From: Marinovum sp048263515
Lineage (GTDB): Bacteria; Pseudomonadota; Alphaproteobacteria; Rhodobacterales; Rhodobacteraceae
Direction of reading: 5' to 3'
NCBI RefSeq assembly: GCF_048263515.1
Contig: NZ_JBLXEC010000006.1
Location: 140,747-204,746, forward strand
DNA: 64,000 nucleotides
This document shows positions 17,317-26,054 of this stretch, one piece after another. The translations under genes were made by a program, and so were the position numbers. Below the pieces are notes generated by a model, which ran no database searches, had not been told where the DNA came from, and saw only the letters and a list, made by a program, of their open reading frames with translations. How positions within the stretch are numbered: the first letter of the stretch is position 1; each line of letters opens with the position of its first letter.

Positions 17317-18708
17317 ATGACTTACACTCGGCGTGACGCCTTGCGGCTGGCCGCGCTTGCTGGCCTCGGCACGGCTTTGCCGCGCGGGGCGCTGGCCTCG
17401 GAGGACTTCCAGGCGCTGGCTGCCAGGGTCGCGCAGCTGCAACTTTTGCCCGAGGGCTATCCCGAGACCGAGGTCTGGGGCTATGACGGCAGCATCCCCG
17501 GCCCGGAGATCCGACTGGCCCAGGGCACACGGGCGCAGCGGCGGCTGCTCAACGAGCTGCCGCAGCCGACCTCGGTGCATTGGCACGGCATCCGCATCGA
17601 CAATGCCATGGACGGCGTGTCAGGGCTGACACAGGATGCCGTGGCACCCGGCGGTCACTTCGACTATGATTTTATCGTGCCGGATGCCGGAACCTATTGG
17701 TATCACTCGCACAACCGCTCGTGGGAGCAGGTGGCGCGGGGGCTGCGCGGGGCACTGATCGTTGAGGAGCCAGAGGCGCCCGAGGTCGACCGCGAGGAGG
17801 TTCTGATCCTCGACGATTGGCTGATGGACCCGGACAGCGGCCAGATCGACGACAGTTTCGACCACCCGATGATGATGAGCCACGGCGGGCGGACCGGCAA
17901 TTTCATCACCACCAATGGGCAGTACAACCTGTCGATCCCGGCGCGCCGCCACGAACGCCTGCGGTTGCGGTTGATCAACGCCGCCACCGCGCGGATCTTT
18001 CCGCTGGCGCTTTCGGGGCTTGAGGGCTGGATCGTGGCGCTCGACGGCATGCCCTTGCCAGAGCCTCTGCCGGTGACCGAGACGCTGGTGCTGGGCCCGG
18101 CGCAGCGGGCCGACCTGATCGTCGATATCACGGCCGAGGACGGCGAGACCGCCGATCTGGTACAGCAGACCGAGCGTGAGGCCCTGTCGCAGGTGGCCTT
18201 TCCGGTCGGCGGCAGCCTCGGCAACGCGCGCCGGCCTGCGCCCGGTGCCTTGCCGCCCAACCCGAAGATGCACCGGCCTGACCTCGGAGAAGCGCGCAAG
18301 CTGCGGCTAGTGATGTCCGGCGGGGCGATGGGGCGGATGCAATCGGCGGTGCATGACGGCAGCCGCAAGAGCTTTCGCGAGCTGGTTTCCGCCGGGCAGT
18401 TCTGGGCGCTCAACGACACCGTCGGAATGACCGACACGCCGCTGGCGGCGCTGAGCCTGGGCGAGCCGGTGCGGATGGAGCTGGTCAACGACACGGTCTT
18501 CCCGCACGCAATGCACCTGCACGGCATGCATTTCCGCGAGGTGAGCGGCGACGGCGCGCTGGGCCCGATGCGCGACACGCTGCTGGTGGGTGCCGGCGAA
18601 AGCCGGGAGATTGCCTTTGTCGCCGACAATCCCGGCGACTGGCTGTTTCACTGCCACATGCTGAGCCACGCGGCCTCCGGCATGACGACCTGGATGCGGG
18701 TGGGCTGA
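17317..18708 (+). CDS. Periplasmic multicopper oxidase
   Basis: 463 residues. The N-terminus (YTRRDALRLAALAGLG) looks like a Tat signal. All four copper motifs are present: HWHG (H88, H90), WYHSH (H130, H132), HAMHLHGMHF, and HCHMLSH (445-451, with the type 1 Cys446). The protein should oxidise a substrate at the type 1 site and reduce oxygen to water at the trinuclear site. Candidates are Cu(I), Mn(II) or a reduced cytochrome; the substrate cannot be told from sequence. It closes the cytochrome cluster. Confidence 0.93.
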   Translation: MTYTRRDALRLAALAGLGTALPRGALASEDFQALAARVAQLQLLPEGYPETEVWGYDGSIPGPEIRLAQGTRAQRRLLNELPQPTSVHWHGIRIDNAMDGVSGLTQDAVAPGGHFDYDFIVPDAGTYWYHSHNRSWEQVARGLRGALIVEEPEAPEVDREEVLILDDWLMDPDSGQIDDSFDHPMMMSHGGRTGNFITTNGQYNLSIPARRHERLRLRLINAATARIFPLALSGLEGWIVALDGMPLPEPLPVTETLVLGPAQRADLIVDITAEDGETADLVQQTEREALSQVAFPVGGSLGNARRPAPGALPPNPKMHRPDLGEARKLRLVMSGGAMGRMQSAVHDGSRKSFRELVSAGQFWALNDTVGMTDTPLAALSLGEPVRMELVNDTVFPHAMHLHGMHFREVSGDGALGPMRDTLLVGAGESREIAFVADNPGDWLFHCHMLSHAASGMTTWMRVG

Positions 18709-18738
18709 GGGTCAGCGACAAGGTGAGCAAAGGCTCGG

Positions 18739-19572
18739 TCAGGCCCGGGCCGCCCGCGCCGCGACCCAGGTGGCGAGGCCTTCGCTCACCCCGGCGCGGT
18801 GGCGGGCGTCGTCCTCGTCGGTGAGAAAGCGCAGGTGGACGCGATCCTCGTTCACCAGCGCCACGCCGATCATGCGGCGATTGTCGTCTTCGATGGTGAA
18901 GAGCCCCTTCAGGTCGCCGCGAAACCGGTAGCTTTCGATGAAATCCGCAAGGCAGCCGTCCTCGGGCCAGAGCTTGGCACCGGCGGGCAGCCGCGCAATG
19001 GCCGGCGCGTCCTTTTGCAGGGCAGGGCGCAGGGTGGCGGTGGTGGTGGTGATCTGCGGCGGATGCAGCAGGTGCCATTGCTCCGGCGCCAGGATGTAGT
19101 CGCGGCAGGGCTCCGACCGCTGGCTGCCCTGAAAAAACAGCCTGCGCCGCACAGGCGAGGGCGCAAAGCCCAAGCCCGCCAGCAGGCCGCGAGAGGCGAC
19201 GTTGTCGTCGTGGCAGGTGGCGATGAGCGGCGGCGCGGCATGGCGGAACCGCGCGGCGATGGCCAGCGTCAGCGCGCGCCGCATCAACCCGTGGCCCCAG
19301 CTCTCGGGCCGCAGCCAATACCACAGCGTGCTGCCGATGCAGAGGCCGCCGATCACCGCGCCGTCCTGCTCGATCACCCGCACGCATTCGCCGGGATGGG
19401 CGTCGTGCGCCATCAGCTCGCGCGCGTCGAACGCCGGGGTCACCACGGCGAGCCAGCGGCTGACCTGCGGGTCGCGCAGCTGGCCGGTGAGCGCGGGCAG
19501 ATCGGCCTCGGCCATCGGTCTTAGTCTCAGGTCACCGTCCTGGAGCAGGGGGGCTATTTCATGCATCGACAT
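18739..19572 (-). CDS. GNAT-family N-acetyltransferase, apparently two domains
   Basis: 277 residues. The N-terminal half is a clear GNAT fold of the RimJ/RimL kind (LRLRPMAEADLPAL, then WYWLRPESWGHGLMRRALT as the acetyl-CoA loop, and NVASRGLLAGLGF). A second, weaker repeat begins around residue 178 (TATLRPALQKDAPAIARL) and lacks an obvious acetyl-CoA loop, so it may be a degenerate partner domain. Substrate unknown. Convergent with the multicopper oxidase gene. Confidence 0.85.
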   Translation of the reverse strand: MSMHEIAPLLQDGDLRLRPMAEADLPALTGQLRDPQVSRWLAVVTPAFDARELMAHDAHPGECVRVIEQDGAVIGGLCIGSTLWYWLRPESWGHGLMRRALTLAIAARFRHAAPPLIATCHDDNVASRGLLAGLGFAPSPVRRRLFFQGSQRSEPCRDYILAPEQWHLLHPPQITTTTATLRPALQKDAPAIARLPAGAKLWPEDGCLADFIESYRFRGDLKGLFTIEDDNRRMIGVALVNEDRVHLRFLTDEDDARHRAGVSEGLATWVAARAARA

Positions 19573-19858
19573 CTCGGTCTGCTGTCACCGACCCCAGATC
19601 AGCGCGAAACCGGCCCCCGGATCAAGGGATTGATTCGGGTTCCCGGGGTCTGCACCGGTGCTTGCTGCATTGCGGCGCAAAATGCGGTGCAACGGCCCGT
19701 TACACATGCGGATTGCAACCGTAACGCATGTTTACACTGTGGCGCCCGTCGCGCCGAAAATGCCCGGAAATCCCGCCGCACCGCCCGAAATCGTTGCGTC
19801 ACCGTGTCGCTGGGATAGCCTCTGCCCCCTAATCATCGCCATCCGGGGAGGAGAGACG

Positions 19859-19918
19859 ATGCAACGCAGCAACGCGCCGAAAACGGCCTTTGCGCGGCCG
19901 GGCAAGGTGTCGCCATGA
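19859..19918 (+). CDS. Possible 19-residue leader peptide
   Basis: A 19-codon frame (MQRSNAPKTAFARPGKVSP) has a strong ribosome site (GGGGAGGAG) and ends in an ATGA overlap with the start of the next gene. That layout suggests translational coupling: the ribosome site serves the leader, and the downstream gene lacks a site of its own. No homology claim can be made. Confidence 0.4.
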   Translation: MQRSNAPKTAFARPGKVSP

Positions 19919-20205
19919 CCGGCCCGACACGCGAGGTCGACGCCATCCTCAGGGACCGGCTGGCCGCCACACAGGCGATCGCCGAGGCCAATACCGAACA
20001 GCTGCGGCTGAACCAAAAGGCCAGCGGGCTGATGGTGCTCGACATGATGGACGACCGCGACGGTGTGCGTGACAGCGCCAATGCCGCCGCACAGGCCCGC
20101 ACGGCGCAGGCCCTGCAGGACAACCTCGACAAGATCAACCGGCTGGAACAGGCGCTTTCGTCACTCGACGAAGAGCTTGCCGCCGCCGTCACAAAGGACA
20201 GCTGA
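19915..20205 (+). CDS. Small coiled-coil protein of unknown function
   Basis: 96 residues, hydrophilic and heptad-like for most of its length (IAEANTEQLRLNQKASGLMV, later DNLDKINRLEQALSSLDEEL). No family recognised. It begins inside the stop of a possible leader frame and its own TGA is directly followed by the ATG of the beta-propeller gene, so the two are almost surely co-translated and may bind each other. Confidence 0.7.
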   Translation: MTGPTREVDAILRDRLAATQAIAEANTEQLRLNQKASGLMVLDMMDDRDGVRDSANAAAQARTAQALQDNLDKINRLEQALSSLDEELAAAVTKDS

Positions 20206-21342
20206 ATGACCGAGCACAAGCCGCCGCAAGCCATGACCCTCTTTGACCTGATCGCCCGCACCTGGGCGTTGAAAACCCCGGTGCAGGGGCTGGCCTTCAA
20301 CGGCAAGGGCAGCGCCCTGGTGGCCACCCTGGCGGACGGCCGGCTGGCGTTCGTCTCGGTCAATGACGCCGAGAGCCCCGACAGCCGGGTGCGCATCGAG
20401 GCCGACACCGGACGGCCCAGCATCCGCCCCCGGACCAAGCCGCTGCCGCCGCCGGTGCTGAGCGAGGGGGCCGTGGTCAACACCGAGGTGATGCCCTGCC
20501 GGCTGGGCGAACAGGGCATGGCCTTTGCCCATGCCGAGACCGGTCTGCTCTGGCGCGCCACGGCGCGGGGCCAGACCCTGCCGATGAACGCCGCGCCGCG
20601 TGACGAGGTCAGTGCCATGGCGGCGCTGCCCCGGGCGGGCATGCTGGCGGTGGCCTTTGGCGGGCAGCTGGCGCTGCTGGTCGAGGCCGGCGGCGCCGAG
20701 GTGGCCTTTCTCGATCTGGCCCACCGGGTGACGCGCATCGCCGTCTCGCCCGACCAGCGGCAGCTGGCCTGCTGGGGCGCGGGAAAGCTGAGCCTTGTCT
20801 CGGCCGAGGACCTGGCGCTGACCACGACAATTGCCTGCCCGGGCGAGGTTACCGATCTGCAGTGGTCGCCCTGCCAGCGCTGGCTGCAGGCGGGCTGCGC
20901 CGACAAGGCGCTGGCGCTGGTCGATCTGGAGGCGGGGGCCGCCGATCGGATCACCGACTTTCCGGCAGCGGTAAAGAGCGCGGGCTTCAGCAAGGCGGGC
21001 AATGCCATGGTGGCCTCGGGCGCCTTCCGCGTTGTCGGCTGGCAACTGCCCGATCTGCCCTTCGGCGATCACCCCGGCACGCCGCTCGAGACCGGCAAGC
21101 CGGGGCTGACGCTGGTCGACCGGATCGCGCTGCACCCCAGCCGCGATCTCTGTGCGGTGGGCTATGCCACCGGGCTGGTGATGCTCTGCCGTATCGGCCA
21201 TGGCGACGAGATGCTGGTGCGCGAAGGCACCGGCGATCCGGTCAAAGCGCTGACCTGGTCCGACGACGGCGCGCATCTGGCCATTGGCGACGCCGGCGGC
21301 AGCCTGTCGATCGCCACGTTTCCGAAGAACATGTTCAAGTAA
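20206..21342 (+). CDS. WD40-like beta-propeller protein
   Basis: 378 residues with six to seven repeating blocks of the WD40 kind, such as TPVQGLAFNGKGSALVATLA, HRVTRIAVSPDQRQLACWG, GEVTDLQWSPCQRWLQAGCA and DPVKALTWSDDGAHLAIGDA. No signal peptide or enzyme motif, so probably a cytoplasmic scaffold. It starts immediately after the coiled-coil gene and is followed 29 bases later by a 59-residue gene. I do not know the system this set belongs to. Confidence 0.8.
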   Translation: MTEHKPPQAMTLFDLIARTWALKTPVQGLAFNGKGSALVATLADGRLAFVSVNDAESPDSRVRIEADTGRPSIRPRTKPLPPPVLSEGAVVNTEVMPCRLGEQGMAFAHAETGLLWRATARGQTLPMNAAPRDEVSAMAALPRAGMLAVAFGGQLALLVEAGGAEVAFLDLAHRVTRIAVSPDQRQLACWGAGKLSLVSAEDLALTTTIACPGEVTDLQWSPCQRWLQAGCADKALALVDLEAGAADRITDFPAAVKSAGFSKAGNAMVASGAFRVVGWQLPDLPFGDHPGTPLETGKPGLTLVDRIALHPSRDLCAVGYATGLVMLCRIGHGDEMLVREGTGDPVKALTWSDDGAHLAIGDAGGSLSIATFPKNMFK

Positions 21343-21371
21343 GATCAACACGATAAAGGGGAGGGAGACCC

Positions 21372-21551
21372 ATGACACAAGCATTGTCCGCCGAAGAGCA
21401 AAGCAAGGACCGCTACTTTCAGCAACTGGCCAAGGTGGCCGAGGAAATGGTCGAGGAACACGGCAAGGATTTCGCCGCCGGCGCGTTGGTCCTGGCCGCG
21501 CGCTGGGTGGCGGAAAACCGGCTCGGCACGCCGGAAGAGCTCAAGCACTAA
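21372..21551 (+). CDS. Conserved-looking 59-residue helical protein
   Basis: A short frame with a good GGGAG site. The protein, MTQALSAEEQSKDRYFQQLA then KVAEEMVEEHGKDFAAGALV and a tail ending ELKH, looks like two or three amphipathic helices. It is the fourth member of the leader / coiled-coil / propeller group. Its stop overlaps the stop of the convergent gene at 21548. Function unknown. Confidence 0.65.
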   Translation: MTQALSAEEQSKDRYFQQLAKVAEEMVEEHGKDFAAGALVLAARWVAENRLGTPEELKH

Positions 21552-22498
21552 TGCCGTCTGGCCTTTTGTCCTGAGTGGACAGAGGGCGACGGAAGGCTCT
21601 GGATCTGGTTGACGACAATGTCGCTCAGCGGAGCGGCCAGCGGCGCAAGCGGGCTGGCCGCCCGGTCCAGTGCGGCCGCGGCGCCCAGCGCCGCGGTCAA
21701 CCCCGGTTCCACCAGTTGCGCAAAGGCGCAGAGCTCATGCATGCGGAAGGTCGCGAAATGCAGGGAATCGCCATTCAGCAGAACCTCGCCGGGGCGGCGC
21801 GCCGGCACGCGGGTGCTCAGCGCATTGGAGTGCACCGCGGCGCCCAGCGTCGTCAGCACCGACTTGCGCCACTTGGCATAGTCGGTATCGGCGGAATGAT
21901 CGATGCCGACGGAATAGAGCTTTTCCGAGATCGCGCGAAACGCCCGACCACCGGCGATGTGGCGGCGCCAGAAATCGCCGGCCTCTTCGGCCGAGCGGCA
22001 TTCGGCAAAGCGGGTGGCGAGACGGGGCCGGATCAGGATCACCAGCGCCATGTCGACATCTTCCGACAGCGAGCGGGCGATCTGCATCGCCGGCATCGGC
22101 AGGTCGGTCAGCGCCAGCAGCCGCAGGGCGGCAAGCTGTTCGGTCAGCCGCGCGGTGATCGCCGCCAGCCCGTGCCATTGCGCCGGGCTCAGGCCCTCGG
22201 CCTCGGCAAGCCTGCCGGCGCTGGCGGCGGCATGCACCGCCCGCAGCCAGATCACGCATTGATCGAAGAGAAACACCAGATCGACATCGGTGCTGACCTG
22301 CGCCTCGACCCGGGGCAGGGCGCGAAACCCCTGCAGACCGCGGATCGCCTGCCGCCAATGCGCGTCGAAGTCGAGCCCCGCCGCCGACCACAGCTGCTTG
22401 ACCCGCGCCAGCAACTGCGGCGAGAGGCCGGGATAGGACAGTTCTGGCGCGGCCCCGTCGAGGGACAGGAGACCGCCGATCTCTGGGGGCTGGCTCAT
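21548..22498 (-). CDS. Hypothetical alpha-helical protein
   Basis: 316 residues, no signal peptide, mostly helical, Ala/Leu-rich. No motif I can name. The ATG at 22498 has AAGGAT eight bases upstream. It lies divergent from the rpoN paralog (84-base gap) and convergent, with overlapping stops, to the 59-residue gene, so it could belong either with the propeller group or with the sigma factor. Confidence 0.75.
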   Translation of the reverse strand: MSQPPEIGGLLSLDGAAPELSYPGLSPQLLARVKQLWSAAGLDFDAHWRQAIRGLQGFRALPRVEAQVSTDVDLVFLFDQCVIWLRAVHAAASAGRLAEAEGLSPAQWHGLAAITARLTEQLAALRLLALTDLPMPAMQIARSLSEDVDMALVILIRPRLATRFAECRSAEEAGDFWRRHIAGGRAFRAISEKLYSVGIDHSADTDYAKWRKSVLTTLGAAVHSNALSTRVPARRPGEVLLNGDSLHFATFRMHELCAFAQLVEPGLTAALGAAAALDRAASPLAPLAAPLSDIVVNQIQSLPSPSVHSGQKARRH

Positions 22499-22581
22499 GG
22501 TGTTGCAATCCTTGGCTTTCCTGCGCCGAGGATAGCGGGCAAGCGTGTCGCGGGGCCAGTCTTTTGTCACGAGGTCGCGCA

Positions 22582-23823
22582 ATGAGGCCCGGTCTGCATC
22601 TGCGCGCGCGCCAGAGCCAGGTGTTCCGGCTGGGGCAGGTGGTGAGCCTGCTGCAGATGTCGGCCGCCGAGCTGGATGCCCATCTGGCCGAGGCCGCCGG
22701 GGACAACCCGATGCTGCTGTTGCGGCCGCGCCGCCACTCGGGGGTGAGCGCGACGGATGTGCTGGAAATGACGGCGGTTGCCGAGGCCGGCAGCCTTTAT
22801 GAGCATGTGTTTGCGGCGCTCGCGGGTCTGATCGCCGAGGGCGGGCTGATGGCGCGGGTGATCACCGCGCTGATCGAGGAGTTGGAGCCGTCGGGCTGGC
22901 TGGGGCGGTCGCCGGTGGAAATCGCCGGGGCGCTCGGGCTGCGGCCAGAACTGATCGAAGCGGCGCTGCGGCTGGTGCAGAAACGGGTGGAGCCCGCGGG
23001 GCTCTTTGCCCGCGATCTGCAGGAGTGCCTGCGCCTGCAACTCGAAGATCGCGGGCAGATGGGCGCTGAGATGGCGCTGGTACTGACGCATCTGCCGGTG
23101 CTGGAGCGTGGCGGCGCGCCGGCCCTGGTGGCGGCGACCGGGCTGGCACCGGATGTGGTGCAAACCTGCCTGTCGGAGATCCGGCGGCTCGACCCCAAGC
23201 CGGGCAGCCGCTTTGCCGGCGACCCGACGCTGATGCGCGAGCCTGATGTGCGGCTGACGCCTGCGGGCGAGGGCTGGGAGATCGAGTTCCTCTCGGCGCT
23301 GCAGGGCGGCCTCGACGTAGAGCGCCTGCCGCGCGGCAGCGGGCCAGAGAGCCGAGAGGCGCTGGCCAAAGCGCGGGCACTGATACAGGCGCTGGACATT
23401 CGCCGCTCGGCCCTGCGCCAGGTGGTGGGCGAGATCGTCGCGCGGCAAGCCGACTTCTTTCACGAAGGGCCCGCCGCGCTGGTGCCGATGACCATGTCCG
23501 AGATCGCCGGCACCACCGGCTTTCACCTCAGCACCGTCAGCCGGGTGCTGAGCGGGCTGCTGATCGAAGGGCCGAACGGCATCACCGCGGCCCGCAGTCT
23601 CTTCGGCGGCACCGCCTCGGCCCGGGCCAGCCAGTCCAAGCCGCAGGTGCAGGCGCGCATCCGCGCTTTGCTGGCGGAGGAAGACCCGCGCAAGCCGGTC
23701 TCTGACCGGCATCTGACGGCGCTCTTGCAGGCCGAGGGCATCGCGATCTCGCGCCGTGTGGTCTCGAACTACCGGCAGGAGATCGGCATCCTGCCCGCCG
23801 CGCGGCGGCGCATGCGGGCCTGA
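22582..23823 (+). CDS. rpoN: RNA polymerase sigma-54 factor, paralog (RpoN2-like)
   Basis: 413 residues with the full sigma-54 plan: region I (LRARQSQVFRLGQVVSLLQM and NPML), the core-binding middle, and the C-terminal DNA-binding part (MTMSEIAGTTGFHLSTVSRV) with an RpoN box that reads SRRVVSNYRQEIG rather than the canonical ARRTVAKYRE. The two arginines that read the -24 GG are kept. The housekeeping rpoN normally sits with lptB, hpf and ptsN; none is here, so this is likely an extra copy. It lies directly upstream of the sigma-54-type promoter of the monooxygenase operon. Confidence 0.9.
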   Translation: MRPGLHLRARQSQVFRLGQVVSLLQMSAAELDAHLAEAAGDNPMLLLRPRRHSGVSATDVLEMTAVAEAGSLYEHVFAALAGLIAEGGLMARVITALIEELEPSGWLGRSPVEIAGALGLRPELIEAALRLVQKRVEPAGLFARDLQECLRLQLEDRGQMGAEMALVLTHLPVLERGGAPALVAATGLAPDVVQTCLSEIRRLDPKPGSRFAGDPTLMREPDVRLTPAGEGWEIEFLSALQGGLDVERLPRGSGPESREALAKARALIQALDIRRSALRQVVGEIVARQADFFHEGPAALVPMTMSEIAGTTGFHLSTVSRVLSGLLIEGPNGITAARSLFGGTASARASQSKPQVQARIRALLAEEDPRKPVSDRHLTALLQAEGIAISRRVVSNYRQEIGILPAARRRMRA

Positions 23824-23893
23824 AAAAGGGCCACGCCCACACCATGAGATCACAGGCAAAACGGCGTCCGGCACCCCCGGGCGCCGATGTCGT

Positions 23894-24000
23894 TGTAACG
23901 CTCCGCCAGCTACGCCCCGCACAGGTGTAACGCGGTGTAATGTCGCAGCTGAGACAGGTGTAACGTTCTGCGACACTCGCGCGTCCCGCACGGCGTTACA
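23894..24000 (+). promoter_or_regulatory. Helically phased upstream activator sites
   Basis: TGTAACG occurs at 23894, 23926 and 23959, that is 32-33 bp apart (three helical turns), and again inverted (CGTTACA) at 23994. Two copies share the longer ACAGGTGTAACG. A looser TGTAATG is at 23936, and a dyad TGTCGCAG...CTGCGACA spans 23941-23975. The array lies 105-210 bp upstream of the -24/-12 promoter, the usual place for enhancer-binding activators; the activator encoded at 36521 is the obvious candidate. Confidence 0.65.
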
Positions 24001-24104
24001 CATTTGCCGCCAGCGTGCGCTGCAAGAATTTCCATCAAAATTAAACAAGTCTTGCCAATGGCTTGCAGGAAATTCTCCGAGAAATCCAAGCCCTGTCCGA
24101 ATTC

Positions 24105-24119
24105 TGGAACCGGCCTTGC
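24105..24119 (+). promoter_or_regulatory. Sigma-54 (-24/-12) promoter of the monooxygenase operon
   Basis: TGGAAC-N5-TTGC, against the consensus TGGCAC-N5-TTGC: one mismatch, with the essential GG and GC at the correct 10-base spacing. Transcription would start near 24131, giving a leader of about 180 bases before the large-subunit gene. Confidence 0.7.
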
Positions 24120-24312
24120 CACAAGTAAGGCACAAGACGCGGCGCCCGGACGATCAGGACGGCGCAAAGAACGAAGGACAGGGAGCGCGGCCAGAGGCCG
24201 ACCCTCGCAACCTTTGCCGAGAACGGCGCCCGGAGGAGGGCGCGCAATTGAAACGGCAAAAGCCGCCACCAGGCCGGGCCACCGGCCGCAGAGCTTTAAG
24301 GAGGCTCATGGC

Positions 24313-25977
24313 ATGACTTTGACGCTTAATAAAATCACGTCGCAACGTGGTATCTCGGTAGGGGAGGCAACCAAGAAAATCTCCGATCTTGGCTGGAACC
24401 CGACCTACGTTCAGGAAGCCAGCACCTTCCCCACCGACTACAAGATCACCAAGGCCCCGCGCGATCCGATGAAGCAGGTGTTGCGCTCCTACTTCCCGAT
24501 GGAAGAGGAAAAGGACAACCGGGTCTACGGCGCGCTGGATGCCGCCCTGCGCGGCGACATGTTCCGCAACGTGGAACCGCGCTGGATCGAATGGATGAAG
24601 CTCTTCCTGGCGATCATCCCGTTCCCCGAGATCTCGGCCGCGCGGTCGATGGCCATGGTGGCGCGCCTGTCGCCGGGCGAGGACCTGCGCACCGGCTTTA
24701 CCATGCAGATGGTCGATGAATTCCGCCACTCCACGATTCAGATGAACCTGAAGAAGTGGTACATGGAAAACTACATCGATCCGGCCGGCTTCGACATCAC
24801 CGAAGAGGCGTTCGGCAAGTGCTACGCCACCACCATCGGCCGACAGTTCGGCGAGGGGTTCATCACCGGCGACACCATGACCGCCGCCTGCATGTACCTG
24901 ACCGTGGTCGCGGAAACCGCCTTCACCAACACGCTCTTCGTGGCCATGCCCTCGGAAGCGGCGCGCAACGGCGACTATGCGCTGCCCACGGTGTTCCTCT
25001 CGGTGCAGTCGGACGAGAGCCGCCACATCGGCAACGGTCACTCGCTGCTGATGGCGGCGCTGAAGGAGCCCGAGAACCACCTGCTGCTGGAACGCGACCT
25101 GCGCTATGCCTTCTGGCAGAACCACGCCATCGTCGATGCCGCGATCGGTACGTTCATCGAATACGGCACCACCAACCGCGACAAGGAAAAGGAATCCTAC
25201 GCCGAGATGTGGCACCGGTGGATCTTCGAGGATTACTACCGGACCTACATGCTGCCGCTCGAGAAATACGGCGTGAAGATCCACCACGACGACGTTCAGG
25301 AGGCCTGGAAGCGGATCACCGAGAAGAACTACGTCCACAAGGTCGCGCAGTTCTTTGCCGTCGGCTGGCCGGTCAACTTCTGGCGCATCGAGGCGCAGAC
25401 CGACAAGGACTTCGAGTGGTTCGAGCACAAGTACCCGGGCTGGTACGCCGAGTTCGGCGAGTTCTGGAAATGGTACGCCAAGCTGTCGAAGCCCGGCGAG
25501 ACCGTCGTGACCTTCAACCAGGACACCGGTTATGTCTACCCGCACCGCTGCTGGTCGTGCCTCGTGCCCTGCCTGATCCGCGAGGACATGGTGGTCGACG
25601 AGATCGACGGCGAGCTGCACACCTTTGCGCATGAGCTGGATCGCTGGACCGCGGTCGAAGCCTTTGCCGACGAATATCAGGGCCGGCCGACGCCGGCGAT
25701 GGGCAAGTTCTCGGGCAAGCGCGAATGGGAAAGCGTCTATGACGGCTGGGACCTGGCGGATGCGATCAAGGACCTCAACTTCGTCCGCGACGACGGCGAG
25801 ACCCTGACCGCCCAGCCGCACCTGCGCTTCGACGACAAGGACATGTGGAAGCTCGAGCATGTGCGGGGCCACACCCTGCGCTCGCCGCTGAACATGCTGC
25901 GCGGCATGAACGAGACCGACCGGGCGGCGCATATCGCCGAATACCAGGCCGGCTTCACCATCAATCCCTGCAACTGA
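24313..25977 (+). CDS. prmA: Soluble diiron monooxygenase large (alpha) subunit, propane monooxygenase type
   Basis: 554 residues, hydroxylase alpha subunit of a group-5 soluble diiron monooxygenase (PrmA/MimA/ThmA). The two E-x-x-H iron ligand pairs are E136/H139 in VDEFRHSTIQM and E235/H238 in QSDESRHIGNG. It should activate oxygen at a carboxylate-bridged diiron site and hydroxylate propane or similar small substrates, for example acetone or cyclic ethers. The ATG at 24313 follows AAGGAGG; the open frame upstream is leader. The gene order alpha, reductase, beta, coupling protein is that of propane and tetrahydrofuran monooxygenases. Confidence 0.93.
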   Translation: MTLTLNKITSQRGISVGEATKKISDLGWNPTYVQEASTFPTDYKITKAPRDPMKQVLRSYFPMEEEKDNRVYGALDAALRGDMFRNVEPRWIEWMKLFLAIIPFPEISAARSMAMVARLSPGEDLRTGFTMQMVDEFRHSTIQMNLKKWYMENYIDPAGFDITEEAFGKCYATTIGRQFGEGFITGDTMTAACMYLTVVAETAFTNTLFVAMPSEAARNGDYALPTVFLSVQSDESRHIGNGHSLLMAALKEPENHLLLERDLRYAFWQNHAIVDAAIGTFIEYGTTNRDKEKESYAEMWHRWIFEDYYRTYMLPLEKYGVKIHHDDVQEAWKRITEKNYVHKVAQFFAVGWPVNFWRIEAQTDKDFEWFEHKYPGWYAEFGEFWKWYAKLSKPGETVVTFNQDTGYVYPHRCWSCLVPCLIREDMVVDEIDGELHTFAHELDRWTAVEAFADEYQGRPTPAMGKFSGKREWESVYDGWDLADAIKDLNFVRDDGETLTAQPHLRFDDKDMWKLEHVRGHTLRSPLNMLRGMNETDRAAHIAEYQAGFTINPCN

Positions 25978-25985
25978 CGCAAATC

Positions 25986-26012
25986 GCGGGGGCCCTTGCC
26001 TTGGGCCCCCGC
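25986..26012 (+). terminator. Hairpin between prmA and prmB
   Basis: GCGGGGGCCC / GGGCCCCCGC, perfect 10-base arms and a 7-base loop, nine bases past the prmA stop. No T tract. It could protect the 3' end of a prmA transcript or slow polymerase so that the hydroxylase is made in excess over the reductase. Confidence 0.5.
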
Positions 26013-26054
26013 ACCCCGGGGCGCGTCGCGCGCGGGGAAGAAAGGGAGGACCCC

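Noticed and set aside
24154..25932. 592-codon open frame opposite the monooxygenase large subunit
   Set aside because: It mirrors prmA codon usage in GC-rich DNA, is rich in His, Arg, Gly and Val with no family match, and has no ribosome site. The same applies to long antisense frames at 28270-29859 and 34139-35818.
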